A DNA stretch of 64,000 bases from Diabrotica undecimpunctata (GCF_040954645.1 NC_092806.1:72294141-72358140), one strand, 5' to 3'. Shown: positions 1 through 10,225, numbered from the stretch's first letter. Notes: generated from the letters alone by a model not told the origin. Translations and numbers: made by a program.

Positions 1-275
1 TAATTTCCTAACTGTCCAGTGTCCGTTTTATAATTTAAAGTGTTTTTATTTTTGTTAATGTGATACATCTCAAAAAATAATCTACTTTTGTAGTTATCAG
101 TCTGTGCCAAAATATGAGCTTTGTTATAGTCAAGCATATGACCGGTGTTTTTATAGTCCTCGACTAATGCACACGTATTTTTTCCAAGCGGCAATCATTT
201 TTTAGTTGTGTGATGTTTGGCCAATATAGCTATTTTGACATCCTAGACACAGTATTTCATAAACAACATTACTTT
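1..275 (-). pseudogene. Penelope-like element, GIY-YIG end (fragment)
   Basis: Read on the minus strand, this piece gives VVYEILCLGCQNSYIGQTSH followed, after a frameshift, by a stretch ending KTDTGQLGN. That is the layout of the GIY-YIG endonuclease domain at the C-terminus of Penelope-like retroelements, which nicks target DNA during insertion. The left part is cut by the window edge, and the domain is interrupted by frameshifts, so it is a relic. It abuts, back to back, a second GIY-YIG fragment on the plus strand that begins near 271. The join is therefore between two PLE copies in opposite orientation. The upstream reverse transcriptase is not present here. The motif assignment is clear; the exact family is not. 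Confidence 0.7.
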
Positions 276-675
276 TATATACTCAACAGCTTTCAGAACA
301 AATAACAACTTAGGCAAATATATTAAAAACAACAAGAGCCAAAATAAAAAACACTTACACAGTGGTGTGTACAAACTAAAATGTGGCGACTGCCCAAAAA
401 CTTATATCGGTCAAACTGGTAGAAATTTTAATAAACGAATAGCAGGGCATAAAAGGGCTTTCAATAATAGAAAAACAGATTCTACATATGCACTTCCCCT
501 TCTAGATCATAATCATTCTTTTAATACCGAATTTAAAAATCTTCACTTTCAAAATAAAGGCCTTAATCTATCTTTGTTAGAATCTATGGAAATCAACAAA
601 TTAAAAAACTCACATATAATTCTGAATGACCAACTTGAGACAAACAGTTCTCCCCTCCTCAACCTATTTCATTAG
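271..675 (+). pseudogene. Penelope-like element, GIY-YIG endonuclease domain (5'-truncated)
   Basis: The frame is open from about 271 with no credible start codon and reads HSGVYKLKCGDCPKTYIGQ at its core, the GIY-YIG signature preceded by a Cys-X2-Cys pair as in PLE proteins. The rest (GHKRAF, then SLLESMEINK) fits the helical half of the domain, and a stop lies at 673-675. Only the C-terminal ~130 residues of a PLE protein (normally 700-900 with the reverse transcriptase) are left, so this is a 5'-truncated copy. It sits head to head with the minus-strand fragment at 1-275. Its 3' tail follows at 676-850 and recurs, inverted, at 3225-3376. Confidence 0.8.
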
Positions 676-852
676 AGACTATAAAGTGTAAACGCATGCA
701 AAAAATAGATCACTTGAGAAAGGCAATCAGCCGAAACAGCTGTAGTGATAAGAGTTTAAAATAAATTTTGTGGAAGTTTTGAAAACAAAGTTTTCAGTGT
801 TTTATTGTTACATAAAATGAATTTCCATCAAGTAACGGTCGAATCCATAAAT
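676..852 (+). repeat. PLE 3' tail with hammerhead-like module
   Basis: This non-coding tail follows the GIY-YIG frame. At about 713-742 it contains CTTGAGAAAGGC, a short loop, then GCCGAAAC: the layout of a hammerhead core (CUGANGA, stem II, GAAA) with a changed first element. The segment from about 711 to 850 is found again as a reverse complement at 3225-3376 with only a few differences, which marks it as the mobile 3' end of this PLE family. Confidence 0.65.
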
Positions 853-1200
853 TATTTTTTTAATTTGTTTGGGATAGCCGTTGTTACGAAAAATTTTGTC
901 ATCAACAATGGACATTATTCTGTTTTCATACCTAGTACGGTATTATATTTTTAACGGGCGGTATGATTATTACCCTTGTGTCTAAAGATTTTAATTTTTA
1001 ATAATAAGTAGTTTAATAATAAGTAATTTTAATTTTTTTTATCGTATTGCTGTAACGAACGTGCTTAAGACAGTTTAATCTGGACATTAAATATTTTACA
1101 TACTCCAATGTCAGCTTTTATTTGTGAAATCTTTAAATTACTGTGAGTGTTTTTTAAATCTATTTGTACTCCATTTTTTTGTAATGTTCAAATTGTTTTA

Positions 1201-1262
1201 CAGTTTACTCCTGACGAAGCTATCAAATAAATAGCGAAATATTGAGTCTTAGAAAAACAAAG
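1201..1262 (+). repeat. Hammerhead-like module of a repeat tail
   Basis: CTGACGA is followed by a stem (GCTAT / ATAGC) with a short loop and then GAAATATTGAGTC. This fits the conserved core order of a hammerhead ribozyme (CUGANGA, stem II, GAAA, then a possible GUC cleavage triplet). Stem III and stem I are not convincing, so activity is doubtful. The remainder of 852-1340 shows nothing else I can assign. Confidence 0.45.
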
Positions 1263-1748
1263 ATTTTTATTAGAGACCACTGTACCTGATAACTCCTACA
1301 TATTTATAAATTATTTTTTGGTCGAAATAATCACTTTTAATATATCGCTACCTACATTAAAATACCACGTATGAGAATTTTTAGACAAAATGAGTTAGAT
1401 ATTGACTCTAAGTCTATTGCGCACGCTCTACCGAATAATTCTAATCCCAAGTACCATAACACATTATTTAGCACATTATGTATAAATTTGTAATAGCACG
1501 GATCAGATTCTTTCGCAAATATGTTCTAATGCCACGTATTTGTTTAATTCTAATACCACGTTATAGTGTTCTGCTAAATTTAAGTTCTAATAGCTCGTAT
1601 CAGCCACGCTACCTATGAACTCTGAACAACAGCACGTTATATTCTAACCTAAAAGATATGAGTTGCCGCCTTTGCTTTTATTGTATTGTTTAATAGTGCA
1701 ATTTTGTTGAAAACATTAGTTCCATATCGTTACCATGTGTACCAATCT

Positions 1749-1980
1749 ACATGTGTACTATTTGAAATCGATTTTAATCAAATTATAGAGAACAGCATCA
1801 ATCTAGATACTGTGCTTAAGTCCGATGAGCCCGATTCCGCATCTTACATCTTCCATACCAGCATCTTCATGTGTACTACATGAAATCGACTTAAATTAAA
1901 TTGTGAAGACCATTACAAACTGTAAGACTTTAGATACTGTACCTAAATCCGATGGGTCTGAAATAAATCTCAGTCAGCCT
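1749..1980 (+). repeat. Imperfect tandem duplication
   Basis: Two diverged units of roughly 115-120 bp lie head to tail. Both start with CATGTGTACTA, continue through a GAAATCGA block, and both contain TAGATACTGT(G/A)C followed by AA(G/A)TCCGATG. They lie just upstream of, and run into, the first part of the transposase-like gene. Confidence 0.55.
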
Positions 1981-3680
1981 ACAACTTCCAGGGAAACCGA
2001 TGTATCTAGGAACAAGATAAAGAAACGCCACAAGAAAGCTAAGCCAGATAAATGGGAAGTAAATGTAGGCAAAAATGCTCAGATGGGCGAACAAAAATTG
2101 TGGGGTACCGAAGAGACAAGCAAGGTAAAGTTATACGTGTACCTTGTCGCAGCGAACGTATTGATGGTTCTGGCTCTAAAAAGTATAATTGATTACGAAA
2201 TCGACATTGTGAGAAATTTACAGAACAGAATAGACTAGCAATTTTTAATTATTTTTTGAAGGAATTGGACTGGAAAGAAAAACAAATTTTTGTTGCTTCA
2301 TTAGTTGATCAAGTTCCTACAAAAAAGACATCTATTAAGCCTGAGAGTTTGTTACGTCGCTGTTATTTCTACGTCTATTCTTTAAACGATGAGAAAAAAG
2401 TAGTATGCAAGAAGACGTTTTTAAATACGCTTGGGCTTAATGAATGAAAACTACGTAGTCAGTTAGGTAAAAGCGTTATCATGAGCAACTCTGAGAAATA
2501 CAGCAATGATGAGAAAATAGAGGGTAATAAACACGGTACAAAGAGCAAAATTAAGTTGAAAGATAATTCAAGGTAGTAGTCACAAATAAGAAGGGTCTTG
2601 ATCATTAATGTTGAAGCAGTAAAATTGCCACCTTGAACAAAAGCTTTAGCATTATACTACAAAACCAAATTGTGCTGTTACAATTTTACTGTCTTTAGTG
2701 TGGTATCCAAACATTGCACGAACTTTTGGTGGAATGAGACACACAGTGACCTACAAGCTTCCACTTTTGTCTCTTTTTGAATAGACTAATTAAAAGAACA
2801 CTGCCTGACACTTATTTACCGGTTGTGTTATATAGCGATGGATACACATATCAAGACCACGACGTCACAATTGCAAATGCATTGTTACATTTTGCTATCC
2901 AAATGGATTTAGAAATAGAGCAAAAATTTAAAATTAAAGGGCATAAACAGATGGATTGTGACTCTGTCCACGTCTGTATTGAGAGGCAATTGAATAACAA
3001 AGATATTTATGTGCCCGTTGATTATGTGACTGCTTGTAAAGATGCCAGAAAAATTCCATTTCCATATGACGTAAAATATGTCACACATAGCTTTTTATAA
3101 AGATTTTACCTCCACCAAATTGCAGTATTATGATTTCATCTGTCCAGATTAAAAACCAGGTCACCCGGCCGTCACAGACATTGTGTGTCTAAAATATGGC
3201 ATCAATGGTACCGATTATAAAATAATTGATGGATTCGACCGTTACTTGATGGAAATTCATTTTATGTAACAATAAAACACTGAAAACGTTGTTTTCAAAC
3301 TTCCACAAAATTTATTTTAAATTTTTATCACTACAGCTGTTTCGGCTGATTGCCTTTCTCAAGTTATAAGTTATAAGATTATAAAATAAACTACGAGGAT
3401 GTATACCAAATTTTACCGGGAAGAATGGTTAAAGCGTCGATTGACGAGGAACCTCTAGCTCTACTTGAAAATCCGATTCCAATTCCATTAGCTAAATGGA
3501 AACATTTACAAGAATTAAAATTGTCATTCCACCGGATTTCCATGCTTACTATGACAATTTACCGCACCTAAACAAAAACTGCAAGACAAAAAAGTCCAAT
3601 GAGCAAAATAAACATTTAGAAGAGAAAAGAAGAAAAAATCAAAATCAAACCAAGTTAAAACAAAAAAAGAACGAATGAAA
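1903..3680 (+). pseudogene. Transposase-like protein of an insect repeat family (decayed)
   Basis: Pieces in changing frames together follow a protein family I know from many insect genomes, usually annotated as uncharacterised. Visible parts in order: a basic N-terminal block (KPDKWEVNVGKNAQ), a segment ending KKTFLNTLGLNE (2447), then after a gap LYYKTKLCCYNFTVF (from about 2655), WWNETHSDLQASTF, LPVVLYSDGYTYQDHD, KGHKQMDCDSVH and IYVPVDYV. After the inserted PLE tail come KWKHLQEL and, in a shifted frame, IPPDFHAYYDNLPH. The conserved aspartates in YSDG and the GHxQMxxDS block suggest an RNase-H-like catalytic core, an inference. Stops, frameshifts and a missing middle mean it is dead. A second relic lies at 12780-13345. 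Confidence 0.65.
3225..3376 (-). mobile_element. Solo PLE 3'-end insertion with 12-bp target duplication
   Basis: A 152-bp segment is the reverse complement of the PLE tail at 711-850. It is flanked by the 12-bp direct repeat GATTATAAAATA (3213-3224 and 3377-3388). Removing the insert and one repeat restores the flanking transposase-like frame (GTDYK to NYEDVY), so the insertion postdates that element. The copy holds only non-coding 3' sequence including the hammerhead-like module, so it is a severely 5'-truncated retrotransposition product. Confidence 0.8.
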
Positions 3681-4217
3681 CTCCATTTATTTTAAATTTA
3701 TTTGTTACTGTATGGTTTAAGTCATCTGAATAAAAATATTTGTTACTTTTACTATTTTTAAGTTTATTATTTTAAGGTTTCTATAACATAATATTCAGTA
3801 TTAATATCGATGCATGCCACCCATGAGATCAACTTTAAAACAACACAGAGCTTTTGGGTGATCTTCGTCGATACGATATACTTATTTAAAATCATATTAC
3901 AGCAAATTCTTATATAAGTAAGAGCTACCACGTATGAAAATGGATAATTCTAGTACCGTGTATGTGGCGTAACAAACCTAAAATACCACGTATCAAATAA
4001 AATTATAATTCTAATACCGCGTAAGTGCCCTTTGTGGCACCAAAGCTTATCTTAAGGAATTTTATTATTACAAATAGTAAAAAGCAAGTATGTTATAAAT
4101 GAATATGCAATAAAACTATTTAGAATGTATGCCACAAAAGAAAAAATCAGTTTTTTCGCTCTCCTGAAAATAGATCCCCGTTACATTTACTCATACGTGG
4201 TATTGGAATGTAGGTAG

Positions 4218-4219
<2 letters not shown>

Positions 4220-4289
<70 letters not shown>
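4220..4289. repeat. (TA)n microsatellite
   Basis: About 70 bp of uninterrupted TA dinucleotides, directly abutting the right terminal repeat of the candidate DNA transposon. Confidence 0.98.
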
Positions 4290-4294
<5 letters not shown>

Positions 4295-4479
4295 CTCTCG
4301 CTATCATGGTCTGGAAAAATGTTAAGAAAGGAGGTTCCAAGGCAGTTAAGTGAGAAAGTGAAGAATAAGAAGAAAAATGAAAAAAAGTTGTCAAACGTAT
4401 TGGCATGTTCAATATTCTGGAAGGAAAAATTTTGGACTTCGATGATCTAAAAATTATTCAGCACCTCAACAAATATCAA

Positions 4480-5100
4480 ATAGCGACCGCTCGAAAATAA
4501 CCAAACAATACCTATACCAATTAAGCATGGAGGCAAATAAGATTGTGTAATGAGCCCAATACTTCTTAACATATACTTTGACGTAGTCACCAAAAGGCAC
4601 TCAACGGCGCAGAAGATTAGCATCGAAAAAGGATGTTGGTGGTAAATTCAGATCATTAGGTATACGTAAATGTATATGGAACAGAAAAACCAAAGTTTCC
4701 AAGTACAAATATCTGGGCAGCTGAATGGAGGAAAATCTTAGTTAGTCCCGACATAGAAATTAGAGCTCGGATTGAAATAACCAGATTAAAGTTTTTATTA
4801 AGCGAAAGATCGCTCGTTATATAAATACAAGATAATTTTGGCATTTGATATTTGGGTATATCGAAGAATTTTGCGGATATTGTATAATATTGGTCATACC
4901 ATAAGACATAATAGACATCACTTCTTTTAACTCATAATAGAGGGTAAGATCACAGGTAGACGCGAACCAGCATATGGACTGTGCTTCTCGTAAAAGTAGG
5001 GGATTGGGCAGAATTGGGCTAAAGCAATTTGCTGAGGATGGCCAAGGATAGAGAAAAATTTATCAAAAATAATTCCAATATTCAATAGTTAAAGGCACTC
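4480..5100 (+). pseudogene. LINE reverse transcriptase relic (3' part)
   Basis: Broken frames give IPIKHGG then CVMSPILLNIYFD (the conserved reverse transcriptase segment before the palm), later YKYLGSxMEENL, VYRRILRILYN, IIEGKITGRR and NWAKxxQLLRMAKDREKFI. This is the order of the palm, thumb and C-terminal region of a non-LTR retrotransposon reverse transcriptase. The catalytic YADD box is lost in a deleted part. Many stops and frameshifts are present. The stretch 4290-4480 upstream shows no feature I recognise. Confidence 0.6.
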
Positions 5101-6298
5101 TCAGAAAAAGATAGTCGTAGCTATCCTTATTTAAGATCTTTTAAAAAATTTTATAATTCTCACAGCCTCCCAACTATAACTTTAAAGAAATAAATCAAAA
5201 TCTCGTACTAACTAAATAAATCCCTAAGTGTATTATTGTTTTAAAAAAATGATATTGTCTGTGAGTTTCTAAATAATGATTTTTTTCTTAAAACAAAACA
5301 ATTTTCTTATAATTTACGTAAATAATCGTATAAGTTGAAAGCTTAAATGAAAAAACTCGAGTTGTACCCATCGTGGGAGGCTAATGCAATTGTTGTTCGG
5401 TCACAGCACGACAGAGTTCTGTGCCTCCAGCTTTTAACTCTGAACTTCGCAACGAAACAGGAGACGATGTAGGTGCATTAATGGATTCGCATTTTGCCCC
5501 TTGGGGGAGGTAAATGGAGGTTGATATGTGTGAATAGTGACTAGTGTGCCGTAATGATGAGGGCAACGTTTACCCCTATACCTACAGTCACGAGCCAATA
5601 ATGATTTAGTTGTAAGTAGTAAGTTAGAAGTTTCGTGGAAAATCGATTTCATGGAAGCAAAGTAATAAACAATGTTAAAGTTTTTAGAACTATTTTTTCA
5701 ATTTAAAATATTTAAATTTTAGGTATTTTTTTTTTGTCTAAAATAGTTTAAAAATATTTTTAGTCTTTAAAATGCATATTAAATGACTAAATCACAACAA
5801 ACTAACAAAGTTAGCGGTCACGTATCGTTTGATATCATTTACCATCACAAAGCAAACTTATAAACAGTCTTTTTACGAAATTAAATTCGAGAAAACCAAA
5901 AAAAAACTATTTTTGGGGTTTTCCACTTTTGTCTAGCCAATGTAAAGATACTCAACATGCCTAGTAAGTTTTATTCAGTAAAAATTAAATAACCTTTTAG
6001 AATAATATCTGGCGGTGTCATGACGGGCATATGACCATTCAATGTAGTATAAGTTAAAAAATATGTTTTTATTATAAGCCAATCGATTGTAATGAAAATT
6101 ACATTTTTATATAATGATTTACGTTTCAATTTCCACTCCGGAAATCGTTTTTAAAAACCATATTTCAAAAATTGGGCGAAAGGTGTAACCAACAAGTTAT
6201 TAAGTTGGGTTATGTTTTTCAAAACTGAGTGTTGACTTACTTGGCCTTGATTTTGTAGGCACTAGACTTCTTTTGGTTGGAGGAAACTGGGGTTGGTG

Positions 6299-6301
<3 letters not shown>
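5101..6301. other. No recognised feature
   Basis: AT-rich sequence. A GC-richer island at about 5360-5660 contains short open frames on the minus strand, none resembling a known family. No element end, tail or conserved domain was seen. Confidence 0.5.
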
Positions 6302-6380
<79 letters not shown>

Positions 6381-6395
6381 ATATATATATATATA

Positions 6396-6438
<43 letters not shown>

Positions 6439-6453
6439 ATATATATATATATA

Positions 6454-6493
<40 letters not shown>
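6302..6493. repeat. (TA)n array with AAAC interruptions
   Basis: Nearly 190 bp of TA repeats, broken at regular intervals by TATAAACATATA units, which gives a higher-order pattern. It lies exactly at the 3' end of the minus-strand LINE that follows and probably served as, or grew from, its target or tail. Confidence 0.95.
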
Positions 6494-6496
<3 letters not shown>

Positions 6497-7342
6497 TATT
6501 CACTGCCTTTCCTCTCTTAACCGTTTCCGTCTCTCTCTCTGTTGTCCCATTCTCCATCGTTTAGGCCTCTCTTGCTCATGGCGTCGTCTACTTCGTTCCT
6601 CCAGGATTTTCGGGCTCGTCCTCTTTTCCTCCCTCCTATGGGGCTCCATTTGGTTATTCTCTTTATCCATCTGCTGTCGCTAGTATTTCTTACATGTCCA
6701 TACCACTTTAGTCTTTGTTGTTCTATATATGTTAGTATGTCTGTTTCTATTGACGTTCTTTGCTTTAATTCGTCATTCCATCTCTGTTGCTACTATCTTA
6801 CTGTTGTTTTTCTTGTTTATGATTCAATTTTCAGTCCCATATGACATAATACTTCGCACTAACGTTTTATAAATCTGTGTTTTTGTCGTCATATTTAGGT
6901 GTCTATCCCACCATACTGAGTTAAGTTGTCGGATTGCTGTTCTTGTTTGTCCTAATCTTTGTGTAATTTCTTCCTCTGGTGTTGCCTTTTTCGTGATTAT
7001 AAACCCCAATTATTTAAATTTATCCTTTCCTTTGATTGTTACGTTTTCATAAATCTGTAGATTTTCTCTGTCTTCTTTACTTGTAGATAGGTACTCTGTT
7101 TTCGCGAGGTTAATATCTAGGTCAGCCTTGGCATATTCTTCTTGTAGTTTCTTCATCATGTAGCTGATGTCGTCTTGGTCTTGTGCAATCACTACTTGAT
7201 CGTCTGCAAAGCTTAACGTATATAGGTATTTGTTCCGTACCGGTGCTCCCATGCCTTCGCATTTTCTTTTCCATGTAGTCAAGGCTTTCCCTAAGTATAT
7301 TTTGAATAGGGTTGGAGATGTGGAACAACCCTGCAGGAGCCC
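6494..7342 (-). pseudogene. LINE fragment, FADDQ-type reverse transcriptase 3' half
   Basis: On the minus strand the sequence runs from LLQGCSTSPTLFKIYLGKAL through YLYTLSFADDQVVIAQD (the catalytic aspartate pair, here FADD), then KLQEEYAKADLDINLAKTEY, a frameshift, RQLNSVWWDR, SIMSYGTENW and a basic tail ([15 protein letters not shown]) that stops at the (TA)n array. This is the same LINE family as 25717-27923, 42414-43901 and 54258-55970. It is 5'-truncated inside the reverse transcriptase and carries frameshifts. Function in the live element: target-primed reverse transcription of its own RNA. Confidence 0.8.
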
Positions 7343-7519
7343 TTATGTTGTGGTGATTTGACCCTCGGGATATAATTCTGGCTCTTTTGTGTGTTTTGTT
7401 GTTGTATTTGTTAGTACGAGTATAATATGTGTTTAGCGTAGATTATTTGTTTGTGTATTGTGTGTTACATGTCTATTGTATATAATTGTAGATAATATCT
7501 GCGACTTATTTTAATTAGC
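7343..7519. other. Junction between LINE and PLE relics
   Basis: GT-rich spacer with no recognisable coding content. It probably belongs to the 3' non-coding part of the minus-strand PLE that follows, but no hammerhead-like module is clear. Confidence 0.35.
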
Positions 7520-8352
7520 TATTGTTGGTAGGTTCTTGTTGTTGACTTCTTCTTTTAATATTGGCAACCATAGCCTGTTACATTCTGCTGATGAGAGCTA
7601 CTTATTTGATTTTTCTCTTTTTTATATCTGTTTCTTTCATGATTATTGATGCGTATTTCCATTTTACTCTATACTGGTTATCCCAGACATGTTTGTATAT
7701 TTGAGATTTGTCGAAGTCTCTGTTTTTGATGTCTGTTTAATTATTGTTTATCCTGACACTTCGTGGTGTTGCAGTTTTTCCCACATAGAAATTGTTGCAT
7801 TCACAGGGTGTTTTATAGATTCAGTTATATGATTATTCTTGTGTGTTACATTACAGAACAGTGTCCCACAAGATCCTATCAAGGCAGGTCAGAGGATTTC
7901 CTAATGGCGACTGCAAAGTCGATAGAATATACAAATAAGTTAGATGTTCGTTTGTAAACATATATGTAATGTTTTATACAAAATATATGTAAATTTAAAT
8001 GTAAATGTGTCAAGTGCCATACGATAAATAAAAATAAATCTTGTGTGTTAATGGGTTTTTTGGCTTTAGATAGGATAGATCTTAGTGTGTTGGTTGTTTT
8101 GAAGGTTGTTGTAATGTTGTACGTATTTCTTATTACTTTTAATTTTCTTTCTAAGTCTTTTAAATATGGTATTGTCGTCATCTTTGAATCTCTCTTGTGG
8201 GCGTCTACATTGCTTGTGGTGTTTTGTTGTTTCTTTTCTTTAATCTTGTGAAATTTCTTGTTTATAAATGAAAATAGGTAGTAATTTTTTGTCAATATCT
8301 TGGATAGGAGGTTTTTTCTTAAATGTATTTTAATTGGAGCAAAAAATCTCAT
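7520..8352 (-). pseudogene. Penelope-like element, thumb and GIY-YIG region (split by an insertion)
   Basis: Read on the minus strand from 8352: FFAPIKIHLRKN, LFSFINKKFHKI, then IPYLKDLERKLKVI and FKTTNTLRSILSKAK (the region between the reverse transcriptase palm and the endonuclease in PLEs). After a 190-bp insertion (7849-8038) the frame resumes as YKTPCECNNFYVGKTATPRSVRI, a GIY-YIG domain, and ends near 7540 with LWLPILKEEVNN. The two cysteines before the domain are kept. It is 5'-truncated. A second, longer copy lies just upstream on the same strand (8400-9665), giving a tandem pair. Confidence 0.75.
7849..8038 (+). mobile_element. 190-bp retroposon-like insertion with 12-bp target duplication
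   Basis: The segment is bounded by the direct repeat TCTTGTGTGTTA (7837-7848 and 8039-8050) and interrupts the PLE frame. It ends in AATAAAAATAAA, as expected for an RNA-derived insertion. No coding capacity, tRNA A/B box or known SINE head was seen. At 7906-7919 there is a small hairpin, CGACT-GCAA-AGTCG. The family is unknown to me; it could be a SINE-like unit or the 3' end of a larger retroelement. Confidence 0.65.
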
Positions 8353-8399
8353 AATACTATCCCGACATAATAAGTATATGGTCTTACAATTAGTTTACT

Positions 8400-9665
8400 C
8401 TCAATAAACACCAAATTCTGATTTTATATGTATGTTTTTAAAAAATATAAATAATGTATCCTCGATATATTACTGACTTATTAATAGTGGTTTCCTTTTA
8501 TTAACTTCCTCTTTTAATATGTGTAACCAGATCCTGCCGAGGAATTTGCGACACAATTGGTCTCACTTAGCATAGTTAGAGCCGCTTTTAGATTTTTTTT
8601 ACTATCTGTTTTTTTAGGACTATACTTGAATCGTCCCATTGAACCTCATATCTATTTTACCATGTATGTTTACATATTTGAGATCTATTAAACTCTCTAT
8701 TTTTATTATAAGATTGATATTCACTTATTCTATAATGGTTTTGATGTTTCACCTAAATAAATCTGGTTGCATTCACAAGGTATTTTGTAAATAAAATTCT
8801 TTATTCTTTCTTGTTCATTGCTAGATTTAGTTTTAGATACAATAGAGCTCAATATGTTTTTTGTTTTGAATGTTGTTGAAATGTTAAATTTATTTCCTAT
8901 CTTTTTAAGTTTTTCCGATAATCCTTTTGTGTATGGTATTTTTATTTTCCTCGTATTTCTATGTGTATGCTGTAGGATCTCGTTCTAAGTTGTGCTGTTC
9001 TATTCGGTCGATTGTTAAAAATTCCTTATTTATAAACGAAAAGGGATAATCATTTTTTAATAAAACATACATTAACAAATGCTTTTCCTCTAAGAAGGAA
9101 TTTTCGTTAGGATTTAATGATTCCCTTTTTAATATTGATATTTTGATTTGATTTGAATTATCAAATGTATATCTGTTGTTGTGTGTTGGTTTTCTATTCA
9201 CCTGAGTCGCATCTCTAGTATCGTTGTTGAGATTAAAACATCCAGGTAAGGTAGTGTGTTATTATATTCCTTTTCCACGGTACATGTTATTGTCTCGTCT
9301 GTATCGTTTATATCATTTAGGAATGTGTCCAACAACTCTACTCCATGAGGTTATATTGAGAATACATTTTTTACATTTTTCCACCATACTGTTGGTTTTA
9401 AATTTTGATAGAATCCATGAAGATAAACTAGATCCCATTGCTAAACCAAAATTTTGTTTATAGAATTCAATATTTAGTTGAAAATAAGTATTATCAGTAC
9501 CTAATGTCCATAACTCCACATTTACATTTGTAAATAAACCATTTATGTCAAGACTCGCTACAATGTTGTGTATCTTTTATAAATGTGTCATTTTTATTTG
9601 CAAATTGTTGTATGTTACTTAATAAAAATTTTGACATTTCACTACAAGGAGAATCTATGGTACTA
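8400..9665 (-). pseudogene. Penelope-like element, reverse transcriptase to GIY-YIG (decayed)
   Basis: On the minus strand, from 9660: DSPCSEMSKFLLSNIQQFAN, then FKNTQH-like sequence, NGLFTNVNVELW, FYKQNFGLAMGSSLS (the conserved GxAMGSxLSP box of PLE reverse transcriptases), a gap where the YxDD box should be, then YTFDNSNQIKISILKRESLN, YPFSFINKEFLTI and a decayed GIY-YIG part around 8700-8800 (QIYLGETSKPL). Order and motifs match PLEs. Numerous stops and frameshifts make it inactive. It is the same broad type as the copy at 7520-8352 and lies upstream of it in the same orientation. Confidence 0.7.
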
Positions 9666-9860
9666 TAATATCATAATATCAGTAAACGTCATTGTTAACT
9701 TTTGCATTAGTTTGTTGTTGAAAACGAGCTAAGCTAGCATGTATTTACCATTTTTATTTGGCTACGGATACAAAATATAAAAGTATAACTGTTAAAAAGT
9801 ATTAGCTTGAAATTATCATTTGATGTCATATTGCTTTGAGCTTATTTTACCCTGATTTTC
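9666..9860. other. No recognised feature
   Basis: Short AT-rich spacer between a PLE relic and a LINE relic. Confidence 0.4.
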
Positions 9861-10225
9861 CATGACAAAAACACGCTGCAGTTGACCAAGTGCATAGAGT
9901 TGTTAATATCATAAACCAGGATTTGAAGAAAAAGCGCTATTGTTGTGCAGTCTTCTTGGATATCACACAAGCTTTTAGTAAAGTGTGGTATACAGGGGTG
10001 CTGTATTACATTAAACAACAACTACCATCTGAATACTATAGGATATTCAAATCCTATATAACAGACAGATATTTCTAGATAAAATAGGGTACGATAGTAA
10101 CAGCATTGAGACTTATAAAGCTGGCGTACCTCAAAGTAGTGTGCTTGGTCCGCTCTTATATTTATTATACACTTCCGATCTACCCACTTCTGATCACTTT
10201 TCGTTGGTAACATTTCGTAACATTG
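9860..10225 (+). pseudogene. Jockey-like LINE reverse transcriptase fragment
   Basis: The plus strand reads HAAVDQVHRVVNIINQDLKK, CCAVFLDITQAFSKVWYTG, LPSEYYRIFKSYITDRYF and, after a frameshift, AGVPQSSVLGPLLYLLYTSD. These are the fingers and palm segments of a Jockey-type non-LTR reverse transcriptase, with the first catalytic aspartate in FLDITQAF. It breaks off near 10220 (FSLVTFRN) before the second aspartate pair. Both ends are truncated and the frame is interrupted, so it is a fragment. Confidence 0.75.

Larger units (their letters stand above)
1341..4224. mobile_element. Candidate DNA transposon with TIRs and subterminal repeats
   Basis: The ends 1341-1375 and 4190-4224 are inverted copies matching at 33 of 35 positions. 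Inside both ends lie repeats of TTCTAATACCACGTAT: left at 1439, 1524, 1548 and 1585; right at 3948, 3978 and 4009; the same ACCACGTAT core is in both terminal repeats and at 3926. Such terminal plus subterminal motifs are typical transposase-binding sites. The interior carries the decayed transposase-like gene 1903-3680. The right end runs straight into a (TA)n array, so a target duplication cannot be read. A 152-bp PLE tail (3225-3376) is a later insertion. The superfamily is not identified; Sola-type elements would be a first comparison. Confidence 0.6.

Noticed and set aside
6200..6557. Long open frames of alternating Tyr-Ile residues over TA repeats
   Set aside because: They are translations of (TA)n microsatellites and carry no protein signal; the same holds for similar frames at 4191, 18722, 18899, 53120, 58697 and 58746.
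7906..7935. Functional hammerhead ribozyme in the 190-bp insertion
   Set aside because: The core would read CTAATGG and ATAGAA instead of CTGATGA and GAAA, and no stem III partner is present; only the hairpin is certain.
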